From contig DAOMZG010000141.1 of assembly GCA_035437945.1 (NCBI GenBank), positions 1-16,542 on the forward strand: DNA of 16,542 nucleotides, given 5' to 3'. The position numbers and the translations under genes are program-made. Source of the stretch: UBA9464 sp003445095. GTDB lineage: Bacteria > Verrucomicrobiota > Verrucomicrobiia > Limisphaerales > UBA9464. Positions 6,980 to 13,990 of this stretch are shown here, piece by piece; within the stretch, counting starts at the first letter, position 1; each line of letters opens with the position of its first letter. The notes beneath the pieces were generated by a model. That model searched no databases and had not been told where the DNA came from. It saw only the letters and a program-made list of their open reading frames with translations.

Positions 6980-8182
6980 ATGGCTCGTCATCCCCTCCGG
7001 ACTTCTCCCCGACGCCGAGTGCGTCGCACACGTTGGCGATCGGCGGTCGTAGGTTTGGCTCTGCTGGTGTTAGCGGCAGGTATTGTGTGGTGGTGGGGCA
7101 AGCCTTTGAAGACACTCGTACCGGCTCTTCACCCGGCCGTCTCCACCACGGTCAACGTACCGCCGGCTGTTCTGGAGCAGGTTCTGCCACCTCCGCCGAT
7201 CCCGGTTCCCACACCGGTGCCAATGCCATCACCAGTCTTGGTGGCCACTAATCCACTCTTAGCGACACCTGCCGTCACCAACCGTCCGCCCATTGCGATT
7301 GTGGAGGCCGATCTAACTCAGGTTCCTGATCGTTCACCCACCAACATCCTGGAGGCGCAAATTGCTATGACCTCCTACGGAATTGGGTCGGGCCCGATCG
7401 ACGGTATTGGAGGCGCACAAACGGCCTGGGCTTTGCGTGCCTTCCAGTTTCAGCACGGTCTGGACGAGACAGGCCGTTTGGATCGCGAGACCCAAACCGA
7501 GCTCAAGCCCACTAAACCTTGGTTCCGTACCTACGCGGTTACCGCGAACGACTTGGCGGGACTTAATGTCGTTCCCGGGACTTGGCTGGGAAAATCCGAA
7601 ATGAATCACCTCGGGTTTCAAAACATTCTGGAACTAGTGGCCGAACAAGCCCACGCCAGCGGCGCGCTTTTGCGACGGCTGAATCCGGAGGTGAATTGGC
7701 AAGCGATCGCTCCGGGCACCCAGCTAGTTGTACCCAACGCTGAGTATCCACCACCTCGCCGAGCCGCACTGATTCGGATCAGCCTAGCCAACCGCTATCT
7801 GCGCGCTTTCGACGGGCGGGGAAATCTGCTGGCTCACTTCCCGTGCAGCATCGGGCGCATCGCGGAGAAACGTCCCGTCGGTGAACTACAGGTGATGGTC
7901 ACGGCGGAAAACCCGAATTACACGTTCGATCCTGCGGTATTTCCTGAGTCAGCGGAGGCGCGTCAGTTAAGCCGAAAGCTGATCATTCCGCCGGGTCCAA
8001 ATAATCCAGTCGGGGTTGCCTGGATTGGCCTGAATCGCCCGGGTTACGGAATTCACGGCACGCCGAGTCCGGAGCAAGTGGGTCGAACCGAAAGTCACGG
8101 CTGCTTCCGCCTCGCCAATTGGAACGCGGCCTATCTGCTCCAAATGGTCGTCGTCGGCACACCGGTCTGGGTAGAGCTGTGA
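6980..8182 (+). CDS. Membrane-anchored L,D-transpeptidase (YkuD)
   Basis: The 400-aa protein begins with a very basic N-terminus and a single membrane anchor (about residues 20-40), so it is likely an inner-membrane protein facing the periplasm. A Pro/Val-rich linker follows (about 45-100), then a peptidoglycan-binding type 1 domain (about 124-176; GPIDGIGGAQTAWALRAFQ), a LysM-like segment (about 181-252; LNPEVNW...APGTQLVVPN) and the YkuD catalytic domain (about 260-400). The catalytic motif is complete: H359 in GIHGT and S372-H373-G374-C375-F376-R377, with Cys375 as nucleophile. Such enzymes form 3-3 cross-links or attach proteins to peptidoglycan. The start ATG 6980 is preceded by GGAAG three bases upstream. 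Only 9 nt separate it from the CxxCH gene, so the two are probably cotranscribed. The 35-nt gap to the convergent GH53 gene shows no convincing terminator. Confidence 0.93.
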   Translation: MARHPLRTSPRRRVRRTRWRSAVVGLALLVLAAGIVWWWGKPLKTLVPALHPAVSTTVNVPPAVLEQVLPPPPIPVPTPVPMPSPVLVATNPLLATPAVTNRPPIAIVEADLTQVPDRSPTNILEAQIAMTSYGIGSGPIDGIGGAQTAWALRAFQFQHGLDETGRLDRETQTELKPTKPWFRTYAVTANDLAGLNVVPGTWLGKSEMNHLGFQNILELVAEQAHASGALLRRLNPEVNWQAIAPGTQLVVPNAEYPPPRRAALIRISLANRYLRAFDGRGNLLAHFPCSIGRIAEKRPVGELQVMVTAENPNYTFDPAVFPESAEARQLSRKLIIPPGPNNPVGVAWIGLNRPGYGIHGTPSPEQVGRTESHGCFRLANWNAAYLLQMVVVGTPVWVEL

Positions 8183-8217
8183 GATCGTTTTCCGCGGCGC
8201 GGCCTAGCTGGCACGGG

Positions 8218-9519
8218 TCAATTTGCTTGTAAGCGGAAAAATGAGACCGGCTCGTCGCCCACGGGCAACGTAGTCTCGAACGTCAGCGTGTTCGTTTCGA
8301 TGGGCGGGTTAGTCGGCCTCCACAATTCAGAGGAAAGGAGACTCGGCGAGTTGACCAGCGCCAAACCCGCGCCACTTAGCGGCCAGTGCAACGTGATTTG
8401 ATCGGTACCCGTCAAGGCAGCTTTCAACACGACCGGCGTGGACAATTGGCCCAACGTCCGCGCCGCCGGCAGCACGTCTCCCTCCGCATTGAAGAAACCA
8501 CGAAATTCGAACCCGGCCGTTTGGACTCGGTCGAGATGCTGGTATTCCGTACCCCACCAGAAGATCCCAGTTCCCAATCCGTCCGGCACACTCTTGAGGA
8601 TCTTCGCCAACTGGAGGACGTAGTCCGACTGGCCCGTGGGAGTCGCCGGAAAACCAACGACGTTGCCAGAATTCGCCCAGGGGAAGGCCGTTTCCATGAT
8701 GATCAGCGGCTTCGCGTAGCGCCCCGCCGCGCGGTGTAAACAATTGCTCAGTGCGTTCAGGTCTCCATGCCAAAACGGGTAATAGCTCTGACCGATAATA
8801 TCGAACTCAACCTGCTGCCGTTGGAGATTATCAAAGTACCATTGCGTGGCCGCCCAATCACCGCCTCGATCAATGTGGATGATGATCTTAGGCCGTTGAG
8901 GACCCGAGGCATCATGAATTCCTCGGATCGCTGCCTTGATCAGGCGACCAAATTGGGACCATTGCGTGGCGTTCTCGTAGGCACCACCGACACGACCCTC
9001 CGGCCAGAGCATTCCGCTGGTGATCTCGTTTCCCATTTGCACGTAATCCGGCATCACCCCGGCGGCTCTGAAGGAAGAGATACAGTTGCTGTTGTACTCG
9101 ACCATCCGTTGTTCGAGTTCAGTGAACGACAGATTCGCCCAAGCTGCCGGCTTGGTTTGTTTACCAGGATCAGCCCAGGTATCCGAGTAATGGAAATCGA
9201 GTAGGACCTTCAGACCCGCCTGCCGGGATCGCACTGCCAGAGCGAGGGTGTAATCGAGGTTGTTGATGCGGTTGTAGGGATCGGCCAGGGCCTGCGCCGT
9301 GCTGCTGGTGAACAGGCGCAAGCGGACGCAATTCACACCCCGACGCTGAAGAATCTCGAGGGCATCGCCAACCTGCCCATCGTCCCGATAGACCACGCCA
9401 CGATCCTCAAAAAACTTCAGGTGCGAGACGTCCGCGCCGGCGATGAAGTTCTCACCAAACGCCCGGCCGGCGAGAAACACCAACCAAGCCAGGAGTACCA
9501 AGTCCGCTGTCCGAACCAT
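8218..9519 (-). CDS. GH53 arabinogalactan endo-beta-1,4-galactanase
   Basis: The secreted enzyme (433 aa) should hydrolyse internal beta-1,4-galactosyl bonds in galactan or type I arabinogalactan. The start is ATG 9519 with a signal peptide (MVRTADLVLLAWLVFLAGRA, cleavage near residue 22). The GH53 barrel begins with FIAGADVSHLKFFEDRG and contains GVNCVRLRLF and DFHYSDTWADPGKQ. The catalytic residues are E165 (YVQMGNEIT, acid/base) and E276 (IIMETAFPW, nucleophile); their spacing of 111 matches the family. FWWGTEY lies further on. After the barrel a C-terminal domain of about 70 residues ends in FFRLQAN; a similar domain ends the neighbouring repeat protein. The start codon lies two bases beyond the TGA of the upstream gene (GGGCCTTGAGGATG), indicating termination-reinitiation coupling. 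Confidence in family and catalytic residues is high. Confidence 0.94.
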   Translation of the reverse strand: MVRTADLVLLAWLVFLAGRAFGENFIAGADVSHLKFFEDRGVVYRDDGQVGDALEILQRRGVNCVRLRLFTSSTAQALADPYNRINNLDYTLALAVRSRQAGLKVLLDFHYSDTWADPGKQTKPAAWANLSFTELEQRMVEYNSNCISSFRAAGVMPDYVQMGNEITSGMLWPEGRVGGAYENATQWSQFGRLIKAAIRGIHDASGPQRPKIIIHIDRGGDWAATQWYFDNLQRQQVEFDIIGQSYYPFWHGDLNALSNCLHRAAGRYAKPLIIMETAFPWANSGNVVGFPATPTGQSDYVLQLAKILKSVPDGLGTGIFWWGTEYQHLDRVQTAGFEFRGFFNAEGDVLPAARTLGQLSTPVVLKAALTGTDQITLHWPLSGAGLALVNSPSLLSSELWRPTNPPIETNTLTFETTLPVGDEPVSFFRLQAN

Positions 9520-9521
9520 CC

Positions 9522-10817
9522 TCAAGGCCCGATGAGTTGAAAATAGGCTGGGCCGGTCCCGACAGTGACCGTCGCCGTGCCTTGACCTAGGGTGTCGGGG
9601 ACGTCTTGCCATAAACCCGTCTGAAAATCATTTTTGGTCTGCAATCGAATTGCCGGGCCCGGGGTCCAGGTGAGCGGGAGTTGGTCGCCAGAAATAGTGC
9701 CCAGCGTAATCGGTCCAAGATTATCGACGTTGTTAAAGTAAACTTGAGGCAGCGTTTGTGGATCGGTGCTCGTGAACGTGTAGGAGCGATTCTGGGCGCC
9801 ATCAGGCCCCACATTGCCCTCCCAAGTCGAACCGTTTAGGACATATTTGAAGCTCATGACCGCTCCGGCCGAACTGTTGACCTCGAAGGTACCGGTCCAA
9901 AGGTTGGGGTCCGTCGTGTTTCGTGTTAGGACCGATGCCTCAGTGTTCCAGTTGTTCAGCGGATCGCCGGCGACGGACACCGTGCCTGTGTCGGGGTCGA
10001 AATTGCCTTGGGCAATCTGGACTCCGAGGTTCAATTGAAACGTGATCGGGATGTTCGCCGGTACCACTGCTTGATTGTTGAAAAAGACGACCGGCAAAGT
10101 CTGCGCGGTGCTCTGCAAAGTCAGCGACCGATTCTGGGTACCGTTGGGCCCGACGTTTCCTTCCCAACTCGAGCCATTCATCACAAACTTGTAGAGGACC
10201 GAGCCGTTGTTTGGGCCAGTCAATTGGCGCGTTCCGACCCAGAGGTTGGGTGAATTGCCGTCTCGCGTGAGTGGGAAGTCCGAAGTGTTCCAGCTATTGA
10301 ACTCTCCCGCGACGCTGACGGTGCCCGACTCAGGATCGAAGTTCCCCAGAGTAGCCTGCACCGACATGTCGACTTGAAACGTCACGTCGGAGCTGACCGT
10401 GCTTCCGCTGGTCACGTTATTGAAATAGACCACGGGAAGCGTCTGCTCGGTATCTGACAACGTGAAAGTGCGATTGCCATCGGGTCCCCCGGGGCCAACC
10501 ACACCCTCCCAGGTCGTGCCGCTGGACGTAGTGATGAGGAATTTGTACTGGGCGGTGGTACCCGCGGTACCGACCACGTCGAAGGTGCCGGTCCATATGT
10601 TTGGGTCGCCGGTGCTGGCCGCGAGAGGTGACTCCGTGGTGCTCCACCCGTTGACTGGGTCTCCCGCAACGAACAGGGAATCCGCGGTTGGGCTGAAGTT
10701 TCCCAGCGAAATTTGGGCGGACATGTTGACCTGGAAGGTAACTGGGGCCGCCAAAGCCGTGGCAGCGGTGCCGAGCGTCGCCGCAAGTCCGGCGAGGAAA
10801 GCTGAGTACGTTTTCAT
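9522..10817 (-). CDS. Secreted triple-repeat glycan-binding protein
   Basis: The 431-aa protein has a clear signal peptide (MKTYSAFLAGLAATLGTAAT, cleavage after ALAA, residue 24) and three tandem E-set-like domains at about residues 26-134, 145-248 and 258-363. Each follows 'TFQxNxxxQ...GNFxPxxxxxxVAGxxxxW...PxLW.GT...YKF...WEGxVGPxGxxNRxxT...QTLPxVxFNN'. The 'VAG-x-N-x-W' and 'YKFVxNGxxWE' elements resemble CBM48/CBM20/AMPK-type glycan-binding folds, so a carbohydrate-binding role is inferred. No catalytic residues are apparent. The C-terminal 66 residues (from about 366) form a small domain with W403 (GLWQDVP) and the end YFQLIGP, similar to the end of the GH53 enzyme. It is the first gene of a two-gene unit with GH53 and is translationally coupled to it, so it may present or tether galactan for the enzyme. 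Confidence 0.85.
   Translation of the reverse strand: MKTYSAFLAGLAATLGTAATALAAPVTFQVNMSAQISLGNFSPTADSLFVAGDPVNGWSTTESPLAASTGDPNIWTGTFDVVGTAGTTAQYKFLITTSSGTTWEGVVGPGGPDGNRTFTLSDTEQTLPVVYFNNVTSGSTVSSDVTFQVDMSVQATLGNFDPESGTVSVAGEFNSWNTSDFPLTRDGNSPNLWVGTRQLTGPNNGSVLYKFVMNGSSWEGNVGPNGTQNRSLTLQSTAQTLPVVFFNNQAVVPANIPITFQLNLGVQIAQGNFDPDTGTVSVAGDPLNNWNTEASVLTRNTTDPNLWTGTFEVNSSAGAVMSFKYVLNGSTWEGNVGPDGAQNRSYTFTSTDPQTLPQVYFNNVDNLGPITLGTISGDQLPLTWTPGPAIRLQTKNDFQTGLWQDVPDTLGQGTATVTVGTGPAYFQLIGP
9729..10742 (-). repeat. Three tandem protein-level repeats of about 105-110 codons
   Basis: The copies occupy about 10416-10742, 10074-10385 and 9729-10046, read on the minus strand. Copies 2 and 3 are closest (shared WEGNVGP and QTLPxVxFNN). 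Copy 1 is the most diverged, with a longer loop (TTSSGTTWEGVVGPGGPDG). Linkers are 9-10 residues. Confidence 0.85.
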
Positions 10818-10862
10818 AGCAATTCGGGTGCGGTCTAACCGCGGTAAGAGAGATTCGTATTT

Positions 10863-10903
10863 ACTCTACGCCTTACGGCGCTCCTGTCGAGACACCGCTC
10901 GAC
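10863..10903 (-). promoter_or_regulatory. Candidate promoter with overlapping dyad upstream of the glycan-binding/GH53 unit
   Basis: On the minus strand TCGACA (10890-10885, 5 of 6 matches to -35) and TAGAGT (10868-10863, 4 of 6 to -10) are separated by 16 nt. They lie about 45 nt before the ATG at 10817. A perfect 6-bp dyad GTCGAG/CTCGAC (10886-10891 and 10898-10903, 6-nt loop) overlaps the -35, a position suited to an operator. No poly-T follows, so it does not look like a terminator of the upstream gene. The whole 10818-10928 gap holds no gene. Confidence 0.35.
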
Positions 10904-10928
10904 GAAGGAACGAGTCGACCGAACGCGG

Positions 10929-12347
10929 CTAAGTCTCCAATCCTGGCCAGTGGGCCTTCAAAAGCGAGTGCGCTTGCTGCGCCTGCGCGGCGGGAACGAG
11001 GATTTGAATCGGCGCGTATGGCCCGAAAAACTGAAGCAGTGCCCGCAGGCGGGTCCCCTTGGCGAAACCACTGATTCCTTCGGCAGCAAGCATCCGCGTG
11101 GTGGGAGCGACCGCATACGTTTGATGGATCTCCCAGACATTGACGACGTCCGGATGGCGATTCCGAAACCGCCATTCCTCAATGACGTCGTAGATAATCC
11201 CGGTCGCCAACAGAATTACCACGAGGTCCGGCCGGAACCATTCCGCCATTTGCCGTGCCGCCCACGCGCCCAACAAAGAAATGATCGCGATGAACAGCAC
11301 GCACTCCAAGAGGACTGATTTTAAGCCGGGAACGCCCTCCGGAGGATTTGGCGACAACGCACGCCATGCAGCTGCGACCTTTCGTGGACGATTGAAGAGG
11401 AACGCGAAAAGCGCCGCCGCTCCCAGACCGAGAACCACAGCGGTCATCGGATCGACTGTCTCGGGAGTGCTGGGTGCGAGGCCAGGGTTCCTAAGTCGCC
11501 GAGCGGCGATGGCGATTAGCAGGAGCAGGGAGGTCACAAAAGTGATCGGCATTAGGCCACAAGCCGGACGGCTCAAGAGCGCCGGATGGGGAAGCTCGTC
11601 GTTGGTCGGCAGGCAAGAAGAGCTAAACAACCAAAGCAGTGCGCCGACGGAAGCTACCGACACAAAGATCCAGGTTCCCAAAATAGACCACGGCACCGCC
11701 TCCGATCCAGCGGCCTCGACCAAGTTCCCGAACGGCACAGCCAAACTGGGGACGGCCATCGCTAAGAAAACGACGGGAAGGCCGACTCCCAGACCTTCAC
11801 GATCCACAATCCACGACGCCGCGATCAGCAAAAACGTCGCTCCCATCAGCGTGATGACCCGCAATAGGCAACCGGCGTGGGGGACTCCGTCGAGGGTTTC
11901 CCATGCGGAATTGAGCATGAAAGCCTGGAAGAGCGCGAGGAGCATTCCCACGATCAAGGAGGCGCGGATCAATTTCCCTCGGCCCGTCTGGCTGCCCGTG
12001 CGCAACGATCGCCATCCCGGCACGAGCAGCGCGGCGAACTCCACCAGAACGTAGCCCGAAATCAACGGCGTCACTCCTAGCGCGAGGATGCAGTTCGACG
12101 CCACCGGTCCCTCACCGAATCTCCCCACCGGAGGAATTGTCGGCACCGGAATCCACCGTGCCGCCAAACAGAGTAAAAATACTCCGACCACGACGGTAAC
12201 CCGTCGGCCCAGGGGAGGCCGCGCCTGTGGAGAAATCGGGATCAACGGAGCCCCGCACACGGGACACGCGGTCAACGAGTCGGGAAGTTCGACCAGGCTT
12301 TGGTCCTGATTATGGCTGGGACATGCCGAGGCGGAACATGTTTTCAT
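10929..12347 (-). CDS. Zinc ribbon - SecY-like membrane domain - DUF2007 fusion
   Basis: This 472-aa membrane protein starts at ATG 12347. Residues 1-33 hold two Cys pairs (C4/C9 and C28/C31 in CPVCG), a zinc-ribbon pattern. Residues 49-395 are collinear with SecY by eye: TM1 with RWIPVPTIP; TM2 CILALGVTPLISGYVLVEF; a SecY-like TM2-TM3 loop and TM3 (GSQTGRGKLI...ALFQAF); TM4-TM5 (VITLMGATFLL...VDREGLGVGLPVVFLA); TM7 (RPACGLMPITFVTSLLLL); TM8 and its loop (FNRPRKVAAAWRA, EGVPGLK); TM10 (DLVVILLATGIIYDVIEEW). Most of the plug segment after TM1 is missing, the TM6-TM7 loop is short, and the conserved Arg of the TM8-TM9 loop is not evident. Residues 403-470 look like DUF2007 (RMLAAEGISGFAKGT, then ILVPAAQAQQAHSLLKAH). 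I know of no described protein with this layout. It is unlikely to be the housekeeping translocon, and its function is unknown. Confidence 0.75.
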   Translation of the reverse strand: MKTCSASACPSHNQDQSLVELPDSLTACPVCGAPLIPISPQARPPLGRRVTVVVGVFLLCLAARWIPVPTIPPVGRFGEGPVASNCILALGVTPLISGYVLVEFAALLVPGWRSLRTGSQTGRGKLIRASLIVGMLLALFQAFMLNSAWETLDGVPHAGCLLRVITLMGATFLLIAASWIVDREGLGVGLPVVFLAMAVPSLAVPFGNLVEAAGSEAVPWSILGTWIFVSVASVGALLWLFSSSCLPTNDELPHPALLSRPACGLMPITFVTSLLLLIAIAARRLRNPGLAPSTPETVDPMTAVVLGLGAAALFAFLFNRPRKVAAAWRALSPNPPEGVPGLKSVLLECVLFIAIISLLGAWAARQMAEWFRPDLVVILLATGIIYDVIEEWRFRNRHPDVVNVWEIHQTYAVAPTTRMLAAEGISGFAKGTRLRALLQFFGPYAPIQILVPAAQAQQAHSLLKAHWPGLET

Positions 12348-12445
12348 TTGGGTTGACGGTCTGAGAACAGGTCACTGCCCGTGATTTTTCGGGGCCGAGG
12401 CCGTGGGTTCGCTTGTTATGCACCTACCCTAGGCCACCCCTGGAC

Positions 12446-12473
12446 GGCACGACAAGTCGCGCTTTATCGTGCC
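12446..12473. repeat. 7-bp inverted repeat in the divergent SecY-like/GH30 intergenic region
   Basis: GGCACGA (12446-12452) and TCGTGCC (12467-12473) are perfect arms around a 14-nt loop. A nested CGAC-AA-GTCG hairpin lies at 12450-12459. The region between the divergent genes (12348-12521) needs promoters rather than a terminator, so an operator or a REP-type repeat is more likely. No convincing promoter hexamers could be fixed in either direction. Confidence 0.4.
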
Positions 12474-12521
12474 CTGAGCGTTAGACTTTGAAACAGGCCG
12501 TCACTCGCACTGAATTTGAAC

Positions 12522-13931
12522 ATGTTCCAACGTCATTTCTCTTGGGTCGCAAAAATACTCATTCTGCGTGGTCTGATGGGTGTGTGCCTGGTTGGCGCCA
12601 CGCCGGTCGAGCTTTGGCTAACCCACCCCGAAGGAACCGCGCGCTTCCAAAAACAAGGCGCCGCACTGGAGTTCAATGCAACGACCCGGGCCGTTCCTAT
12701 CACCGTTGCGGTGGATGACCGCCAACGCTTCCAGAGCATCGAAGGCTTCGGGTTCACCCTGACCGGTGGAAGTGCCATGCTCTTAAGGGCGATGAGCGAG
12801 CCCGCTCGAGCTGCCCTACTCACCGAACTGTTCTCCACGAACAGTACGAACATCGGTGTCAGCTACCTGCGCCTCAGCATCGGAGCATCGGACCTGAACG
12901 CCCGCGTCTTCACCTACGACGATCTGCCGGCTGGAAGAACGGACCCAGACCTAACTCGATTCGATCTCGGCCCGGACAGGGAAGATGTCATCCCCGTGTT
13001 AAAGGAGATCCTGGCGATCAATCCGACGCTCAAAATCATGGGTTCACCCTGGTCGGCGCCATCGTGGATGAAAAGCAATCGGGACTCCCGCGGCGGAAGC
13101 CTTAAAAGGGAATGGTTCGACGCCTATGCTCGATACTTCGTGAAGTATGTCCAGGGCATGCGAGCTGAAGGCATTCCGATCGATGCTATCACGGTGCAGA
13201 ATGAGCCACTGAATCCGGATAACAATCCGAGCATGTTCATGTCCGCCGCGGATCAAGCGGTTTTCATCAAGCGCTACCTCGGACCGGCGTTCAAGGAAAC
13301 CGGTCTCGCCACGAAAATCATTTGTTACGACCACAACGCCGACCACCCCGACTATCCCCTGGCGATTCTTGGCGATCCCGAGGCCAAAGCCTTTGTCGAG
13401 GGCAGCGCCTTCCACCTCTACGCCGGGTCGATCGACGCGCTCGGCCGGGTCCATAAAGCTCACCCCGATCGCAGCCTGTACTTCACTGAGCAATGGATTG
13501 GCGCACCAGGAAATCTTGGCGGCGATCTCGCCTGGCACGTTACCGAATTGATCGTGGGAGCAACCCGCAACTGGTGCCGAACGGTGCTGGAATGGAACCT
13601 GGCCGCCGATCCCAACAACCGACCGCATACCGAGCGTGGGGGCTGCGATCGGTGCTTAGGGGCCATTACGGTGGACGGGGATAAGGTGGTCCGTAACCCG
13701 GCTTATTATGTTATCGCCCACGCCTCGAAGTTTGTGCGCCCCGGATCGGAGCGGATTGGCTCGACTGCCTATTCTGGCTTGCCGAATGTGGCATTTCGGA
13801 CCCCTGAGGGACGTTTAGTTCTCGTAGTTCTGAACCGGGAACGCAAGCCCGAGACATTTTCCATCCAGTGTTCCCTCGGGACCCTATCCACCACGCTGCC
13901 CGGAGGCGCCGTGGGGACGTACGTGTGGTAG
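12522..13931 (+). CDS. Secreted GH30 glycoside hydrolase (glucosylceramidase-like)
   Basis: The 469-aa enzyme starts at ATG 12522 with a signal peptide (about residues 1-27, ending GVCLVGA). A beta segment precedes the barrel motif QSIEGFGFTLTGGSAMLL. The GH30 barrel contains SYLRLSIGASDLN, IMGSPWSAPSWMKSN, the acid/base E228 in TVQNEPLNPDN and the nucleophile E323 in LYFTEQW, then LEWNLAADPNNRP and a GGCDRCLGAITVDG loop whose two Cys could pair. A C-terminal beta domain ends the protein (LVLVVLNRE...GAVGTYVW). GH30 retaining enzymes act on beta-glucosylceramide, beta-1,6-glucan, beta-1,6-galactan or xylan depending on subfamily. The overall pattern is nearest subfamilies 1 and 3, so the substrate remains open. 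It is divergent from the SecY-like gene and 59 nt upstream of a P450. No Shine-Dalgarno sequence is obvious. Confidence 0.93.
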   Translation: MFQRHFSWVAKILILRGLMGVCLVGATPVELWLTHPEGTARFQKQGAALEFNATTRAVPITVAVDDRQRFQSIEGFGFTLTGGSAMLLRAMSEPARAALLTELFSTNSTNIGVSYLRLSIGASDLNARVFTYDDLPAGRTDPDLTRFDLGPDREDVIPVLKEILAINPTLKIMGSPWSAPSWMKSNRDSRGGSLKREWFDAYARYFVKYVQGMRAEGIPIDAITVQNEPLNPDNNPSMFMSAADQAVFIKRYLGPAFKETGLATKIICYDHNADHPDYPLAILGDPEAKAFVEGSAFHLYAGSIDALGRVHKAHPDRSLYFTEQWIGAPGNLGGDLAWHVTELIVGATRNWCRTVLEWNLAADPNNRPHTERGGCDRCLGAITVDGDKVVRNPAYYVIAHASKFVRPGSERIGSTAYSGLPNVAFRTPEGRLVLVVLNRERKPETFSIQCSLGTLSTTLPGGAVGTYVW

Positions 13932-13990
13932 CAGCCCATGGCTTGACTAATGTCTGCGCCACCCGTTCCAGTGGGCGAAACAACCGTCCC

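Noticed and set aside
8183..8217. CCGC-GGC-GCGG stem between the convergent L,D-transpeptidase and GH53 genes, as a terminator.
   Set aside because: The stem is only 4 bp and no T-run follows on either strand.
9729..10742. Tandem repeats considered as a CRISPR or satellite.
   Set aside because: The repeats are about 330 nt, diverged at the DNA level and conserved at the protein level, so they are coding domain duplications.
11281..12054. A 257-codon plus-strand frame.
   Set aside because: It lies opposite the SecY-like gene and encodes a basic, low-complexity sequence. The minus frame has hydrophobic helices in SecY order.
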